DNA of 64,000 bases from Trogon surrucura. Lineage: Eukaryota > Chordata > Aves > Trogoniformes > Trogonidae. Each line of letters begins with the position of its first letter. The stretch's first letter is position 1. The notes under the pieces were generated by a model. That model ran no database searches. It worked only from the letters and a program-made list of their open reading frames with translations, and was not told the DNA's origin. The position numbers and the translations under genes are program-made. Of this stretch, positions 22,946 to 34,700 are shown in pieces. The stretch spans positions 12,198,501 through 12,262,500 of the forward strand of contig CM036633.1 in NCBI GenBank assembly GCA_020746105.1, read 5' to 3'.

Positions 22946-23064
22946 GGCCACCCAGGGATTTTATTCACAGAATCTGAATGAGCTGCAAAAGGGATAAAGA
23001 TCGTTCACAGGAACCTTGAAAGAATTGTCTGAGCTCTATGAAATGAAGATTAAAAATAAAACAG
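22946..23064 (+). other. Candidate spliced exon (non-coding or 5' UTR), gene unknown
   Basis: A strong acceptor (CCTTTTTCTCTTCTTCTTCC then AG, ending 22945) and a strong donor (ACAG|GTAGGT at 23065) bracket 119 bp. All three frames through it are closed. An ATG near its 3' end opens MKIKNKT into the donor, so a 5' UTR exon with a start codon is possible. An internal AATAAA lies just before the donor. No homology is recognised. Confidence 0.3.
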
Positions 23065-26000
23065 GTAGGTGAAGCACAGGCTCCAGCACGAGCATCATAT
23101 AAATATTTGTCTGTGAAACCAAGAGCTCATCCCACCGTGCCGGTCTGCGCGGGAAGGAGCTGCTGAATCCATCTCGCAAATGGGTAAATGGGAGCAGAGC
23201 CTGAGGGCAGGAAAATACAGCAGGTTAGAAAACCCTCGAGCATTTCTGCTGCTTCCCCCTGATGTAACCTGGGCAGATGAGCTCTCCCAGGACTTACTTC
23301 AAAGCTGGCAGGTGTGAGCCATGGCACCGGCGGAAACCTCCGTCTCCTTTGGAAGGTGGCGTGAGGAGGAGGAGGGAGAGCCTTCAAACATTTTCGTTGT
23401 GGATGTAACACAAAAGGTTGGGACGATTGCTGCTGCCCTGTGTGAGCGGGACCTCAGCAGTGGTGGAGTTTCTGTGCTCGGTTTTGCCCAGGGCTGCTGA
23501 TATCTATGGGTTGGCTGGTTGCTCCTGGTTTGCTTTTGGGTCTGAGCACCCAGAGGCTTTTTACCAGTGGTGAGCTGGTGAGCACACCTGGCAGGGCTCT
23601 GGCTTGCCTTGCCCTTCACTGGGAACCTGCTGGATTATGGACCAGAGGCCTGGGTCTGATAATTTCCAACCTTCATTCTGTGTTTATGGCTGTTGTTTCA
23701 TCCCATCAACAATATTCTTAGAAAATGCTTTCCTCCCGGTGTTACCAGTATTTTCCAGGTCAAACCCAACCAGATTCCACCTCTACCAGCCTTTGGCATC
23801 CAGGCCCCCTCTGATGTGGTGAGCAGCATGAGTGCCCAAGGAGCAGTCCTCAGCCTTGGTCCTGTCCCCGTAGGCTTGCTTAGGAAGCTGCTTCTGCTCT
23901 GTTTGCCTTGAGCTTAAGCCAAGAAAAGGGAGTTGTGAAAGGTATGAGGTTATTTGGTGAAGTTACACATTTGTTTATACACAAGGATTTTTCCTTGCAA
24001 GTTGATAAAGAAGTGAGTCCTGTAGCCCAGCACCTCATCCTGCAGCAGGAGCTGCTCCAGCCCCAGAGGTCTCACTTGTTGGGGCCAGCAGCAGCCTAGG
24101 CTGGTCTGCTGAGAATCTGAGGGCCTCCCTGCCTGCTCTCTGCCTCCCACACTGTAAAACTATGGCCGAATCATGTTTGTTCTGCTTTGGAAACCAAATC
24201 TCCCCCCACTATGCACACACACATGCCTGCAAAAAATGGCAGGACCTGCAAATCAGCGCAGACGTGATGTGTCTGAGTGGGAGGGCAGCAGCAGCTCCTA
24301 TGTCTTTGCCCTAGATAGGCGGGAGAGGCAACCAGAGATCAGAGCATTCCCCAAGCACAGGTTTGGGAGCTGGGATAATCCTGGTGCAGATGTTCAGGTC
24401 ACGGTTCCTGGCTGTGAGAGAGGTGGCTGGTCCCTGTGGCTCCAGTCACAGAGCAACATCGTGCAGATAACAAGGGACTGATTTGACTCAAAAAGGCTTT
24501 GGCTGACTTCAGCAGACCTCCGGCCAGTGTGCTGGGGTGTGGGGTTTAGGGCAGTCCCTCTGATGATGGAGCTGCTCTGGTGGGCAGCAGCTTGGGCTGC
24601 TGTGACCCAGGGTGGTGAGTCCCTTGCTGCAGGAGATGGAAGACCAGGGATGCTACTGTGCTGGGACCTGCTGGGCTTTGCAGGTGCCAACAGGCTGAGC
24701 TTCATACCTGTGGCTGACTCTTGAGGCCCTCTATGTCCTGGCTACCTAGCTTGATCATGTCTGATTCTTGGCTGTTCAGTGATTTGGGAATATTGCTGGC
24801 ATGTCTAGGAAAGGAGCCACTAAGGAAATCTCTCTTAAGGAGTACCTTTTTCTTTCCTTGTGAGTGCATCACACAGAGCCTGTCTGGTGGCCCAGTGACC
24901 TCAAGAGCAGCTTTGTGTCAACGCCTTCCTGTGCGTTACCCACGTATTGTGAGCTATGTTACACCTTGGTACCCTACATCCTCTCCCAAAAGCTTGTTTT
25001 TTGTTGATGGACCTTGTTTAAATGTCAGGCGATGTGCCCAGGCACAGCAGTTGTGCCAGATCAGTGGAACTTCCCCTTGAACTGGTTCTGTGCCTGTGCA
25101 GTGGATACCTCCACCCAGCCCACCTTCCCCTCTTCCCAGTTCCTGTCAGTCAACCCTGGACCTGCTGAGCGTCTCCAGCTTTGCGTGTCTCTGCCGGGTA
25201 CCTTCCATCCGTCCGTTCCTCAGGGCTTCCTGAGGGCTGTGCTCGGGCAGTGGTGTGCCAGGGGAAGCTTCCTTTGCCCAGGTAGATTTGTATGTTATAC
25301 GTGGCTGGTGGGTCTGAAAGGCAATGGGTTGTGCTATGTGTTATTCTGCCTCTCAGACAAAGTAGGTCACAATCCATCTTGTGTGATGCACAGGAGAACG
25401 CAGTGAAATCCTTTCTTCCCTGTCCTCCTCCTCCTCCCCTCCCACTGGCGATAAGAAGGAGGACTGAAATCCTGAGAAGAAAACCACAACAAAACACAAA
25501 ACTTTCCCTGTCTCACTCTCTTATCTTGTTTAAGATTTGGATTGGGGTTCTTACTATTCTGGCTCTGGGCTGGCTGCTTCCCCTCTTGCCGCTGGGGCTG
25601 CATCCTTGGGACAAGAGTGATGCGAGGACATCAGAATGAGATGGAGACGACCAGCAGCCGGGTCGGGGTGGGAAGCTGGTCAGAACACAGCAAAATAACT
25701 CAGGAAGGACAAAGAGCTCCAACAAAGGCAAAGGACGGCAAAGCTGCTGTTTCTAAGGATAAGTCCTCCTGAAAAAAAATAAAAATCCATTTTGGGTGTT
25801 ACTGATAAGGAATCAACTAAATTCCTCCTTTCTGTGTCCCCATCTCTGTAAGAGATCACTCAGCTATTCAGCTAAGGCTTAGCACACAGGGCTTTTGAAA
25901 GCATCTTGGTGCAAGTGCTTGGAAAATGCTATAATTTAAATCCATAATAGCTCTGTTAGGAAACTTGCCCCAGGCATTGCACGTCAGCTCTTGGTGTTGC

Positions 26001-29000
26001 AGAGTATGTGTCTGGTAATGCTTTGCATCACCCAGACCATAAATTCTGTGAATCAGAACAGCCTGCCTGAGCTGATGGACAGCCTCAGACCATGGGCCAA
26101 AAAGTGGTCCAGTGTGTCCCGGTGGGCTCCCAGCCAGTACTGGGGCTGTGTGACGGAGCCTGGTGTCCTCACAGGCAGGACACCCTCCTAGAGGAGCTTT
26201 GCAGGGACATCTGCCTTCTGCCAGTGGGTCTGCTTGACCTGCTCTTCCCTGGGGCTTCTCCCTGGGGTGGCTGAAGAGGCAAAGCAGGGAGGAGTCAGCG
26301 TATCTTTTTCTCAGAAGGAAGTGACAGAGTTTCTGGAAGCAAACCTGGGAGTAAACAGCTGAATACCATCAACTTTGTGAGATTCGGACAGCTGTCCGTA
26401 GCCAGGGGTTTGGGTAAACCCTGCTTAGCCTGAGCTTTTGGTGGCATTATCGAGGTTAAAGAGGAAGGTCTGTTACATCCCCCATTGATGTCTCCCCTCT
26501 TCTTGTCGTAAAATACGGAACTGGGAGATTTTGAAAGCGCTACTGTAGTTATTGAAATGCTTTTACATCACTTACTGCTTGCTTCTACCCACATATGCTT
26601 CTGAATAATCATAAGTTCCTTCTATAATTATGTTTATTACACACTTGCTATGGTGACACGCTATTCTGCGCTGTGGAGGAGACTGCAGCCAAGCTGGAAT
26701 TCTGCTCTGGGCGAGCAGCTGATTCCTGGGGGTACTGGTGAGGTGTGGGAGGGAAATCCTTCCGTAGCCTTTCTGGCAGGCACCCCCACCCAAGACAGCA
26801 TCGCAGCAGGGTGCTCAGAAATTAATAATGCTATCATCTTTGTTGTGTATTTTGGTAACAGCTAGCTAATTAATAATGTTGGGTCAACAGTTTTTAGGCT
26901 TTTAGGATTAGCACCAGGTTTAGAGGATGATCACGGGCATGTCTGAGCTGCAGTGTGCAGATTTAGGCAGATAGGTTTCAGTAAATGATACATGACCCAC
27001 ATTTTAAAGTTGGGTTTTTTTGGTTTTTTTTTTTTTTTTAAAAAAAAAGGTTACAGACATAATCCTCTTCTTCCTCCACCTGCCTCAATTTATTCAATCC
27101 CTCTTATTTAGGACAAAACAGAGACTTTTGCTTTATTGGCTAGATGATGGCTTTTGAGTGAGATGGTCCAGCTCCCTAAACTTCACATTTTATGAATTGC
27201 CTCCTTTACGTGTTGGAGGGGTGAACTGGCAGCTGAGGTTTTGGTGACATCTCATGTCCCAACAGAAAGTTGCTGAGCCTCGGAGGTCAGTGAAGCTCCA
27301 CATGCTACCTGTAGTGCAGGAAACCCATGAAGCCTAGGTCTGCGAGGGCAGCTGTGGGATCCTCCTGTGGGTACTGGCCCATTTTGAGTTCTGGCTACTG
27401 TGACGGTTGTACCTAAAGGTTATTTTGCAATGACGTTGCTTGGGAGTTGAAGGAAAGGAAGGTCCCCAAAGTCCTTCATTTCCAGTGAGCTTAGGGTAAG
27501 ACCATACAGCTCCAAATACCAGTGGCACTCCTTTGTTTGCTTTTCAACCTGGTGTCCCAGTCCTGTAGCAAGCGTAGAAGGGGTGGCTGGAATATCTACC
27601 ATGTCAAATGCTCTCAAGAAGGGCCAGCTCTGCCTGCAGAATCGTGCGTGGAGTGCCCCTTGATCTCAGGTGACCTCCTCTCAGGAAAGTGATGGAGCAG
27701 GATTGGCTTTAATTGTATTGTCCTTTCTGAAAGTGGTTTGATGTGAGGACGAATCATCTGGATGAGTTGGCCGGGACTCTGCATGTAATTGCTGAACCAG
27801 CGTGTAGGTCTTTCTCCTCCCTCTGCATAGCTGTGGCATGAAGCCTTTGCCATGGTGACTAAACCATTTCTATCCCCTTCATCTACTGGTGATGGTCATT
27901 GTCTCTCCCTTCCCCCTATCCTTTCCAGCTGCTTCTCTCTTTTTCTCTGAATACTGTTAACCTCAGTAGCATAAGGATAATCCTTCAAACAGGAGCTCAG
28001 CCAGCTCAGCACCTCTGAGGAAGCGTCTTCCTGCGTCCTCAGGAGATGCTGTCTGCCTGTCTCGCACCACAGCTTTCCTCCACCCTCGAGGAGGAATCCC
28101 CCAGAGCAACGAGGGGTGCAGTTAGCACCCTGCAGCAGTGGCCAGGCGGTGTGACAGGCAGCCTGCCCGCAAGGAGCCAGCCAGCCCCGCTGCACTGCGC
28201 TGGGTACTCACAGGGTGATCAGCGCGTAAGCTGCTGATTAAAATATAAGTATCCTGCAGTGAGAAGGTGCTTGTGCAATGGACCTTGAAATGCACTGTTG
28301 GCATAGTCGATGAGAGACAGCTAATGCTCTGCAGTAGCTCCGCGCATCTGGAAACCCGTGGGGCTACCCTGCTGCCGCTGGCTGCCTGACTTGGTGGCCC
28401 CTGTGGAGCCGTGATGAAGTCCTGCTCCTGCCTGGGTTCCTCCCAGCGGCTGCAGCCCTTCCAGCAGAGCTAGGGATGGGGTCTTGGTTCAGTTTATGCT
28501 GAAATTGTGTCTCAAGGTGCTGGTTGTGATATTTAGGGAGGGACAAGCGGGATGACCCAGCTGCTCTGGGGAACAGTGACCGGGATGTGAGCCAGCAAGG
28601 GCGAGGAGGTGGCCAGAGAGCTGCAGCACCTCGTGGTCCTTGGCGCCTCCTCTCCTGCAGTACCTACTGTGAGCTGGGTTTGCTTCCCACCTGCCTACAG
28701 GAGGTGTGCGTGGGGGCTTTGGTCTAATAACTGTTTGCCAAAGTGCTTTGGGATCCTTGAAGGAAAAATGTAGCCTTAGATGGTTTGCATAATGAGCCAG
28801 AGTCCCATTCGCTCTTCTGTCATTCTTGCCTGTTGGTGAGGTCTGAGCAGATTCAACATTTGCTCAGGTGGCAAAGTCAAACATGGTCAGTACACCTGTT
28901 AAACAGACTGGCACACAAATTAAGGGTGAACTACAATAGATAATTCCTCTTATAATGAGCATGGAAAATTAAACAGAGAGGAAATTAGGTGGCTCTCTAT

Positions 29001-29579
29001 TTTAGAGACAATTCCTAAGGAAGCTTCTTGACACCTTTGCTGAGTCAGGGGCTGCCCTGCAGACCATGACGGTTGCTTTGCCTCCAGGCATTTTCTGCTG
29101 ATTTTTTTCTTCCTCTTCCTCTGGGAAGAGCCGCTCCAGCTTTGTTTTTATTTACTGAAGAAGGGATCTTCCAGCCGCTGCATACTTAATGGCTTCCTAG
29201 AACCGTTCATTAACCTGACAACAAGTCGACCAGTGAACCCAAAGCAATGATTCTAGCTGCTTGCCAAGATGTCTCTCTTCACCCCGGTAAACTTTCCCCC
29301 TCCTTCTAGCTCTGCTGATGAATCTGCCCTGAGATGCAGAGCAGGGTATCTCCAAAACAATGAATCCACGTCAAAAGATTTGTGAGCGGGCAGCCAGACA
29401 ATTCCAGCCACAGAAAGACGTGAGAAAGAACATCGTTCCTGAAGGCGCTGCATTATCGATTAAGCATTTGTGATCCATAAAACACAGTAACAACGTGGGG
29501 CTGGCTGCAGAGCGAAATCTACCAAAAAGGCCTCTTTTACCATCTCTGATCTTCAAGGGCGAGGGTAAAGTGAGTTTAG
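23065..29579. other. Gene-free stretch
   Basis: No recognisable gene. Holds an AT-rich block at about 26540-26640 and 26815-26880 and a T16A9 run (27024-27048). The remainder is ordinary mixed-composition DNA with short chance frames. Confidence 0.6.
27024..27048. repeat. T16A9 homopolymer junction
   Basis: Sixteen Ts pass directly into nine As, giving a small self-complementary tract. No retroposon body was recognised next to it. Confidence 0.85.
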
Positions 29580-29840
29580 TACCAAGCAGGAATTAATTTG
29601 TATAATAATGGTTTTTGATGACTCGTAAAGGTTATTTTATGATTAGCCATCTAATTATAAAACAGCCAACAATTTCATCTTATCCAAATCTGCATCAGCT
29701 AAATTATGAAATGCCCTTGTTTTATGCAAATTCTGGAAATATTGCTTCTCTAACCTCCCAACCTCCCTGTCTGTCAATAAGGCTTGCGTGAAGCATAGAT
29801 CTTGGGGCAGTGACAGAACTTGGTTGCCCTGCAAACAAAA
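29580..29840. promoter_or_regulatory. AT-rich block resembling conserved non-coding DNA, with octamer site
   Basis: About 260 bp of non-repetitive AT-rich sequence with TAAT-type homeodomain cores. It contains a perfect POU octamer ATGCAAAT at 29724-29731. Its look (complex sequence, no repeat, no long frame) is typical of developmental enhancers, but conservation cannot be tested here. Confidence 0.3.
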
Positions 29841-30296
29841 CATGGAGAATTAATTCTGCAGGAGCAGCCAGTGGGCAGTGAACGACGACGGAGATGTGGG
29901 CGTGGGGCAGACCTGTGTGCCTGACCCCGTGGCGTGGCTTGAGCTGAGGTTGCCCCATGAAAGGAGGCGGGAGTGTTTCTAGAGAAGGGTTCATTGATCG
30001 TCTGAGGGACTGGAGATGGGAGACGTCCTCATGCTCGGGCTGGCTGGGTCTGGGTGAGCTCCTGAGGAGGAGATGCTGAGAGCAGGGGGAGTGCAGTGGG
30101 AGTTAGGAGCTGATCTGGACACCCCTGGAGTGTTTTCCAAGGCTCCGGGGTGGTCCCTGTGAAACCAGCTCGTGGCCATGGTGGGGATGCCAGCAGAGGC
30201 AGGGTCTGCCACAGCGGGGACAAGGGGCTCAGTGCTGGAGCAAGGGAGAGCAGCAAAGGAGGAGAAACACCAGAGGAGGGGGAGGAAAGGAGGATT

Positions 30297-30553
30297 ACAA
30301 AGATTAGGTCCAATTAGATACATGCACTTTAAACATCAGATCCTATTAAACACTCCTGGTTTAAAACCAGGCCCTATTATATGGTTGCAGCTTCCAGACA
30401 AAGTCCTGTTAAGTGGAGCTGCTTTGAAATCCAGGGCCTCAGACACAGCCATTATGAAGATCAGGCCCTATTAAATATATTCAGTTTGAAGATTAGGCCC
30501 AGTTAAACACAGGCAGTTCAAAGCTGGCCTCCAATTAAGCAGAGGCGGTTGGA
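30297..30553 (+). repeat. Degenerate tandem array, unit about 32 bp, about eight copies
   Basis: Copies carry a core close to AGATCAGGCCCTATTAAA followed by a 10-14 bp spacer ending in a CAGTTTGA-like string. The clearest copies begin near 30300, 30335, 30366, 30458 and 30490; the others are worn. Period varies between 28 and 36 bp, indicating an old minisatellite. Confidence 0.8.
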
Positions 30554-31499
30554 GAACTGGGAGGGGAGGGGAGGACCTGTGGAGTGGCTCCAGGAATCTG
30601 CAGTCCCTGCCTGGTGGGAACGAGCCATGGGGTGGGCTGGGATGCTCATGGTCCTGCCTGCACGCCGTGAATTACCCCAAATCAGTTCTTCAGCATGAAG
30701 GTAGCTAGGGTGGTCGCCAAGCTGAGGCTTCAGGAAAGGTTCAGAGGTGATGCTCACTGGAACGACTCGGGGCTGTGGGGAATATTGCTGCCTGGATCAT
30801 GGACTTGAGAAACTGGGAGAATAAAAAAGGTACCCCGTGCCCCTGTCAGTTTTCACTGACTTTCGGAGATATGTCGGTGGGGTGTAACATCTGAATTCTT
30901 TGGACGTGGACAGGACCAAGCGCTGTGCTGTAGGTGGGGAGGTTGCCTGCATGGGGAGGAAGTCCTGGATAACCCCAAGGAGTCCGGGTGTCCAACAAGC
31001 TGTGGTTTACAAGGAAATGTGGGTACTCACCTGTCTTCTAAGACCCAAAGAGCCGGGGTTGACTTGGGATCTGTGGTTTGGGTGTTTGAGACCTCCACTC
31101 TCAGCACCAGCCTCCCTTTTCTCATGGTCATGAACAGTGTCGAGGGAGACCAGCTGGCTTGGGACCTGCTACCAGTGTTGCTGTAGGATTGCACAGCTCC
31201 TCTTGCAACCCTCAGCAAGCCCAGGGCTGCTAAGCCTTGGCTGGACCAATCAACCCATCCCTCCTTGTCCCACTTCTCCACATGTTCTCACAGTGCCACT
31301 CCTGCCCTGCTTTCGTGGTGTGCGATGCACAAAGGTGCAAAGAACAGGAAGGGTCATTTTGTGCCTGACCCCCACACGGTACAGCTCAGCGAAGAGCCCT
31401 TGATCTGCTCTTGCAAACGTTACTGGCATCATTGCGATTTGTTTCCGGGGGATTTATTTGGTGCTGCTTTTGGTCCTGAGCTTCAGTAGCATCAGATAA

Positions 31500-31760
31500 C
31501 TTTTAATTAGTGCTGAGTGCTTTTATCTTTGGAGCAAAGGGATTTTGCCATTTGGATTTCAGCATATGAAATATTAACATAAATATATATATTTTTAATT
31601 TTCGTATTAAATATTATATAGCAGCACCATATTAATATTAAAACTTTAATACAATGTAAATGTCAGAATGAGCTGTAGTGATAAAACCTAAATGAAATGT
31701 ATTTACCTCTGTGTTTCACTTACAATAGCAAAAGATTTTCAAGTCAAAACAGATTTTTTT
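31500..31760. other. AT-rich block
   Basis: Very AT-rich, with alternating TA runs (ATAAATATATATATTTTTAA) and several near-palindromic TTAATATTAA strings. No open frame. It could be a matrix-attachment or enhancer-like segment; no function can be assigned. Confidence 0.4.
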
Positions 31761-34700
31761 CACTTTTCAACAGAAGTGCCATTTCTTTGTTCTGCAAGAA
31801 ACCATTCCATCAGGGGTTGTTTTGGTGGCTTTTTCTACCACTTCTAATTCACATGACTTGAAGACCCAGGGTTTTAATGAGTGCTGAGGCTAAGACCTGC
31901 AGTGATAGATGAGAGTGCTGTCAGCTCTTGTATCTTCTCACCCTCATCTTTCCTCTCCTATTTGTTCCTCTCCCTCCCTTGTTGTGTTCCTGGGCAGGAG
32001 ACACACGTACCTGGCCCTGGCTGATGCTCTCTCTGCAGCAGGTGGGTACCCACGAGGGTGAGCTCGAGAGGATGCTTCGAGCCCTCACGGCCATGAGCAG
32101 CGTGAGATGAGCCTTTGGGGCAGGGCTGGTGCCTTTCTCTGGCCTGACCCAGGGGATGAAAAAGCCTCCTCTCAACTCCCAGCTGCCCTCTCCTGCCTGC
32201 AAGACTGACCCTTTAGACCTTGAGGGGAGAAGTGGGGGGAAAAACTGTGAGTCCCTGAGACGCTGCAGGGGAAGGTCAACAGGGACGAGGGACTGGGGGG
32301 TCCCTGCCCTGCCAGCTCTGCTGGCACAGTCCAGGTGAGCTGAGGTGCTGAAGGGCAGTGGAGGTGTCCGAGCTGGCTCAGGGTGGGACTGTGGTGCCCT
32401 AAAACCCCTACGAGGCTCTGCTGTGCTAACGAGGCAGGCTGCAGCTGAGAGACTTGGGGGCAAGCTGACTGGCCTTGTCCTAATCCTGGCTCTGCTTCTG
32501 ATGTTCGAGGTGGCTCTGATGGAGGAGCCCTGTCCCATGGGTGGAGGCTACCAGGACAGGCAGGGTGCCACTTGGAGCGGCGAGGTGACACCATGATGGG
32601 TGAGCACGTGGGTTGTGCTGATGGAGCGAGTGCAGAGCAGGCAAGGCTCTCAGAGAAACACTTACGTACACAAGGTTTCCTTTTTCTTTCATCTTTTTAT
32701 CTACATCCTTTTTTTGAAGGAACAGCAGATGAAAGAGCACACCACTCGCATCAAACCCCTGTCAAGTGCATTAAAGGAAATGTTGGCTTTATGGTTTGTT
32801 TTGAAGGAACCAGTGGCAAAATGAGCTGGGAAAGCACAAAAGACACCCCAGCTAGTTTAGCTGCTTTTCCAGTGTCAGGAATTTGTTTTCTGAAGTAATT
32901 AAGACATTGGTGTTTGAAAAGGATCCATGAGGCCACATCGTCAAAGTGCGCTTTTGCTCAACTTCTTGGCTTCTGTTGCATACCAGAAATAGCTTCAAAC
33001 TGCCTCAAACATTCCACTCAAAACAAGTCACAGCTTTCTGGAATGATAGGGTAAATATGCAGATGCAGAAACATTTCAAAACTTGCTTCTGGATACATCT
33101 GTTTTAAATTCCTTCTTACTGAATGCAATAAATCAGGTGCGGTGGCTTCCTGTTCGAGGAATAAGATTGTGGCCCAGGTGGCTGAGATGACGAAGCAGGG
33201 TGATGTGCAGAGGTGTTGTGAGCAGGCGTGCGCAGGGGTGTGCGGGATGCAAGAGTAGAGGGTTCTCTGAGCTCTCCCACCTTCTAGGAGGTTGTTTCAG
33301 TGAATTTGGGACGCGTGTTAATAATGGGGCAAATCATACATCGAGGTTGCAAATGTCTTATAAGGGGTTAGATGTGGCGATTTCATACTTTCCAGGGTGT
33401 GAACTATAAATCGTAGCCCTTGTGTCTGGATGGGTGAAGGTTAATAAAATCAAACTAAAAAGGAGTTCTGTTCAGCAGAGATGGTCACTGACAATGTGCC
33501 AGTGAACTCCTCGGGGCAGGACTGTGCTGCTCAGTGCTCTGTGCTTGGAGTCCCTGGTCTCATGGCCCTGAGGTGCGCTCTCAGATTTAGCAAATACCAG
33601 CATCTGTTCCCCTCCTGTCAGGAAGGAGCCAGTGCGTGGTGGAGCTCCCCAGCTGTTCCTGTTGGTCCCTTCCAGTGGGCACATGTGCAATCTCTCAACT
33701 GAGCGAGCGAGTGGGCAGTTTTAGGATGAATTAGCTTAAGGAACTGTTGATGCAGGGTTTAACTCCAGTTTTCTCATCCTGCTGAGGGAAATCAAAGCTG
33801 TGTATAGCTGTTTTGCCAAGTGTGGAGTAATTTTACGGCCGGTAAACAACTTTGCAGATGTTACGGACTCAATTGTTGTGGAGGTCATAGCTCAACTCGA
33901 GAGTGGAAACTTGTCCACCGAGCAGGGACTCCCTGGTTCATTGGCCAAACACAACCTCTGGAGCACTCGGGGCCCACAGCCCTTTGAAGCACCCACTGGT
34001 GGTTATTTCCAGTTTTCCAAATTGTTTTCCCCTACTGTTGGACATCAAATCCCCAGTGTCTTTTCTGGGAGTCTCTTCGCTCGGTGCAAACCTTGGTAGT
34101 GGAAAGAAAATTCTAGATAAGTCCTGTGAGACATGGGTGAAGACCATGGGGATGGGATCTTGGGCACAGAGGCAGGGCCCTGCAGCACACAGCACTTTGC
34201 TTCTGTAGCATCTCTTTGCTGTAGAAATATAATGGTAATAAGGGGAAGGCTGAAATGCGTTGCTGTGTCTGAGGAGCTTTCGTTGGCAACCGTGACTCCC
34301 TGCCCGGTGGAAGGAAACGCTCCTCAAGGGCAGAGGGATGCTGCTGTGCCCAGGGTGGCATCCAAAGCCATGGGGATCAGCACGCAGTGGCTGTATTTCG
34401 TTGTTTCTGAAATGTGGAGAAATATAAAAATGTTAAGTAGTAGCTGGAGTTTGATTTTTTTACAGGTGGAAGGGGAGCATTGTACTTTTTACCATTAGCC
34501 ACCCAGGGGCTGAAACCAAATTGAACCCAGAAACTTAATCTGGTTTTAATGAGCTGGGAAGAGCTGGCAAGGGGGAGTGGGAGGGAGGGAGGGGATGCCA
34601 GCTGCCCCGGGAGATGAGCATCAGCCTCTGGATCAAGCCTGGCCTCTGGTTTTGTAGGGACTGGCCCCGACTCCCCTTGCTGCACACGTGAGGGTCCTGG

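Noticed and set aside
31921-32538. 205-codon minus-strand frame
   Set aside because: Low-complexity Ser/Pro/Arg composition, no motif, and no splice or promoter context.
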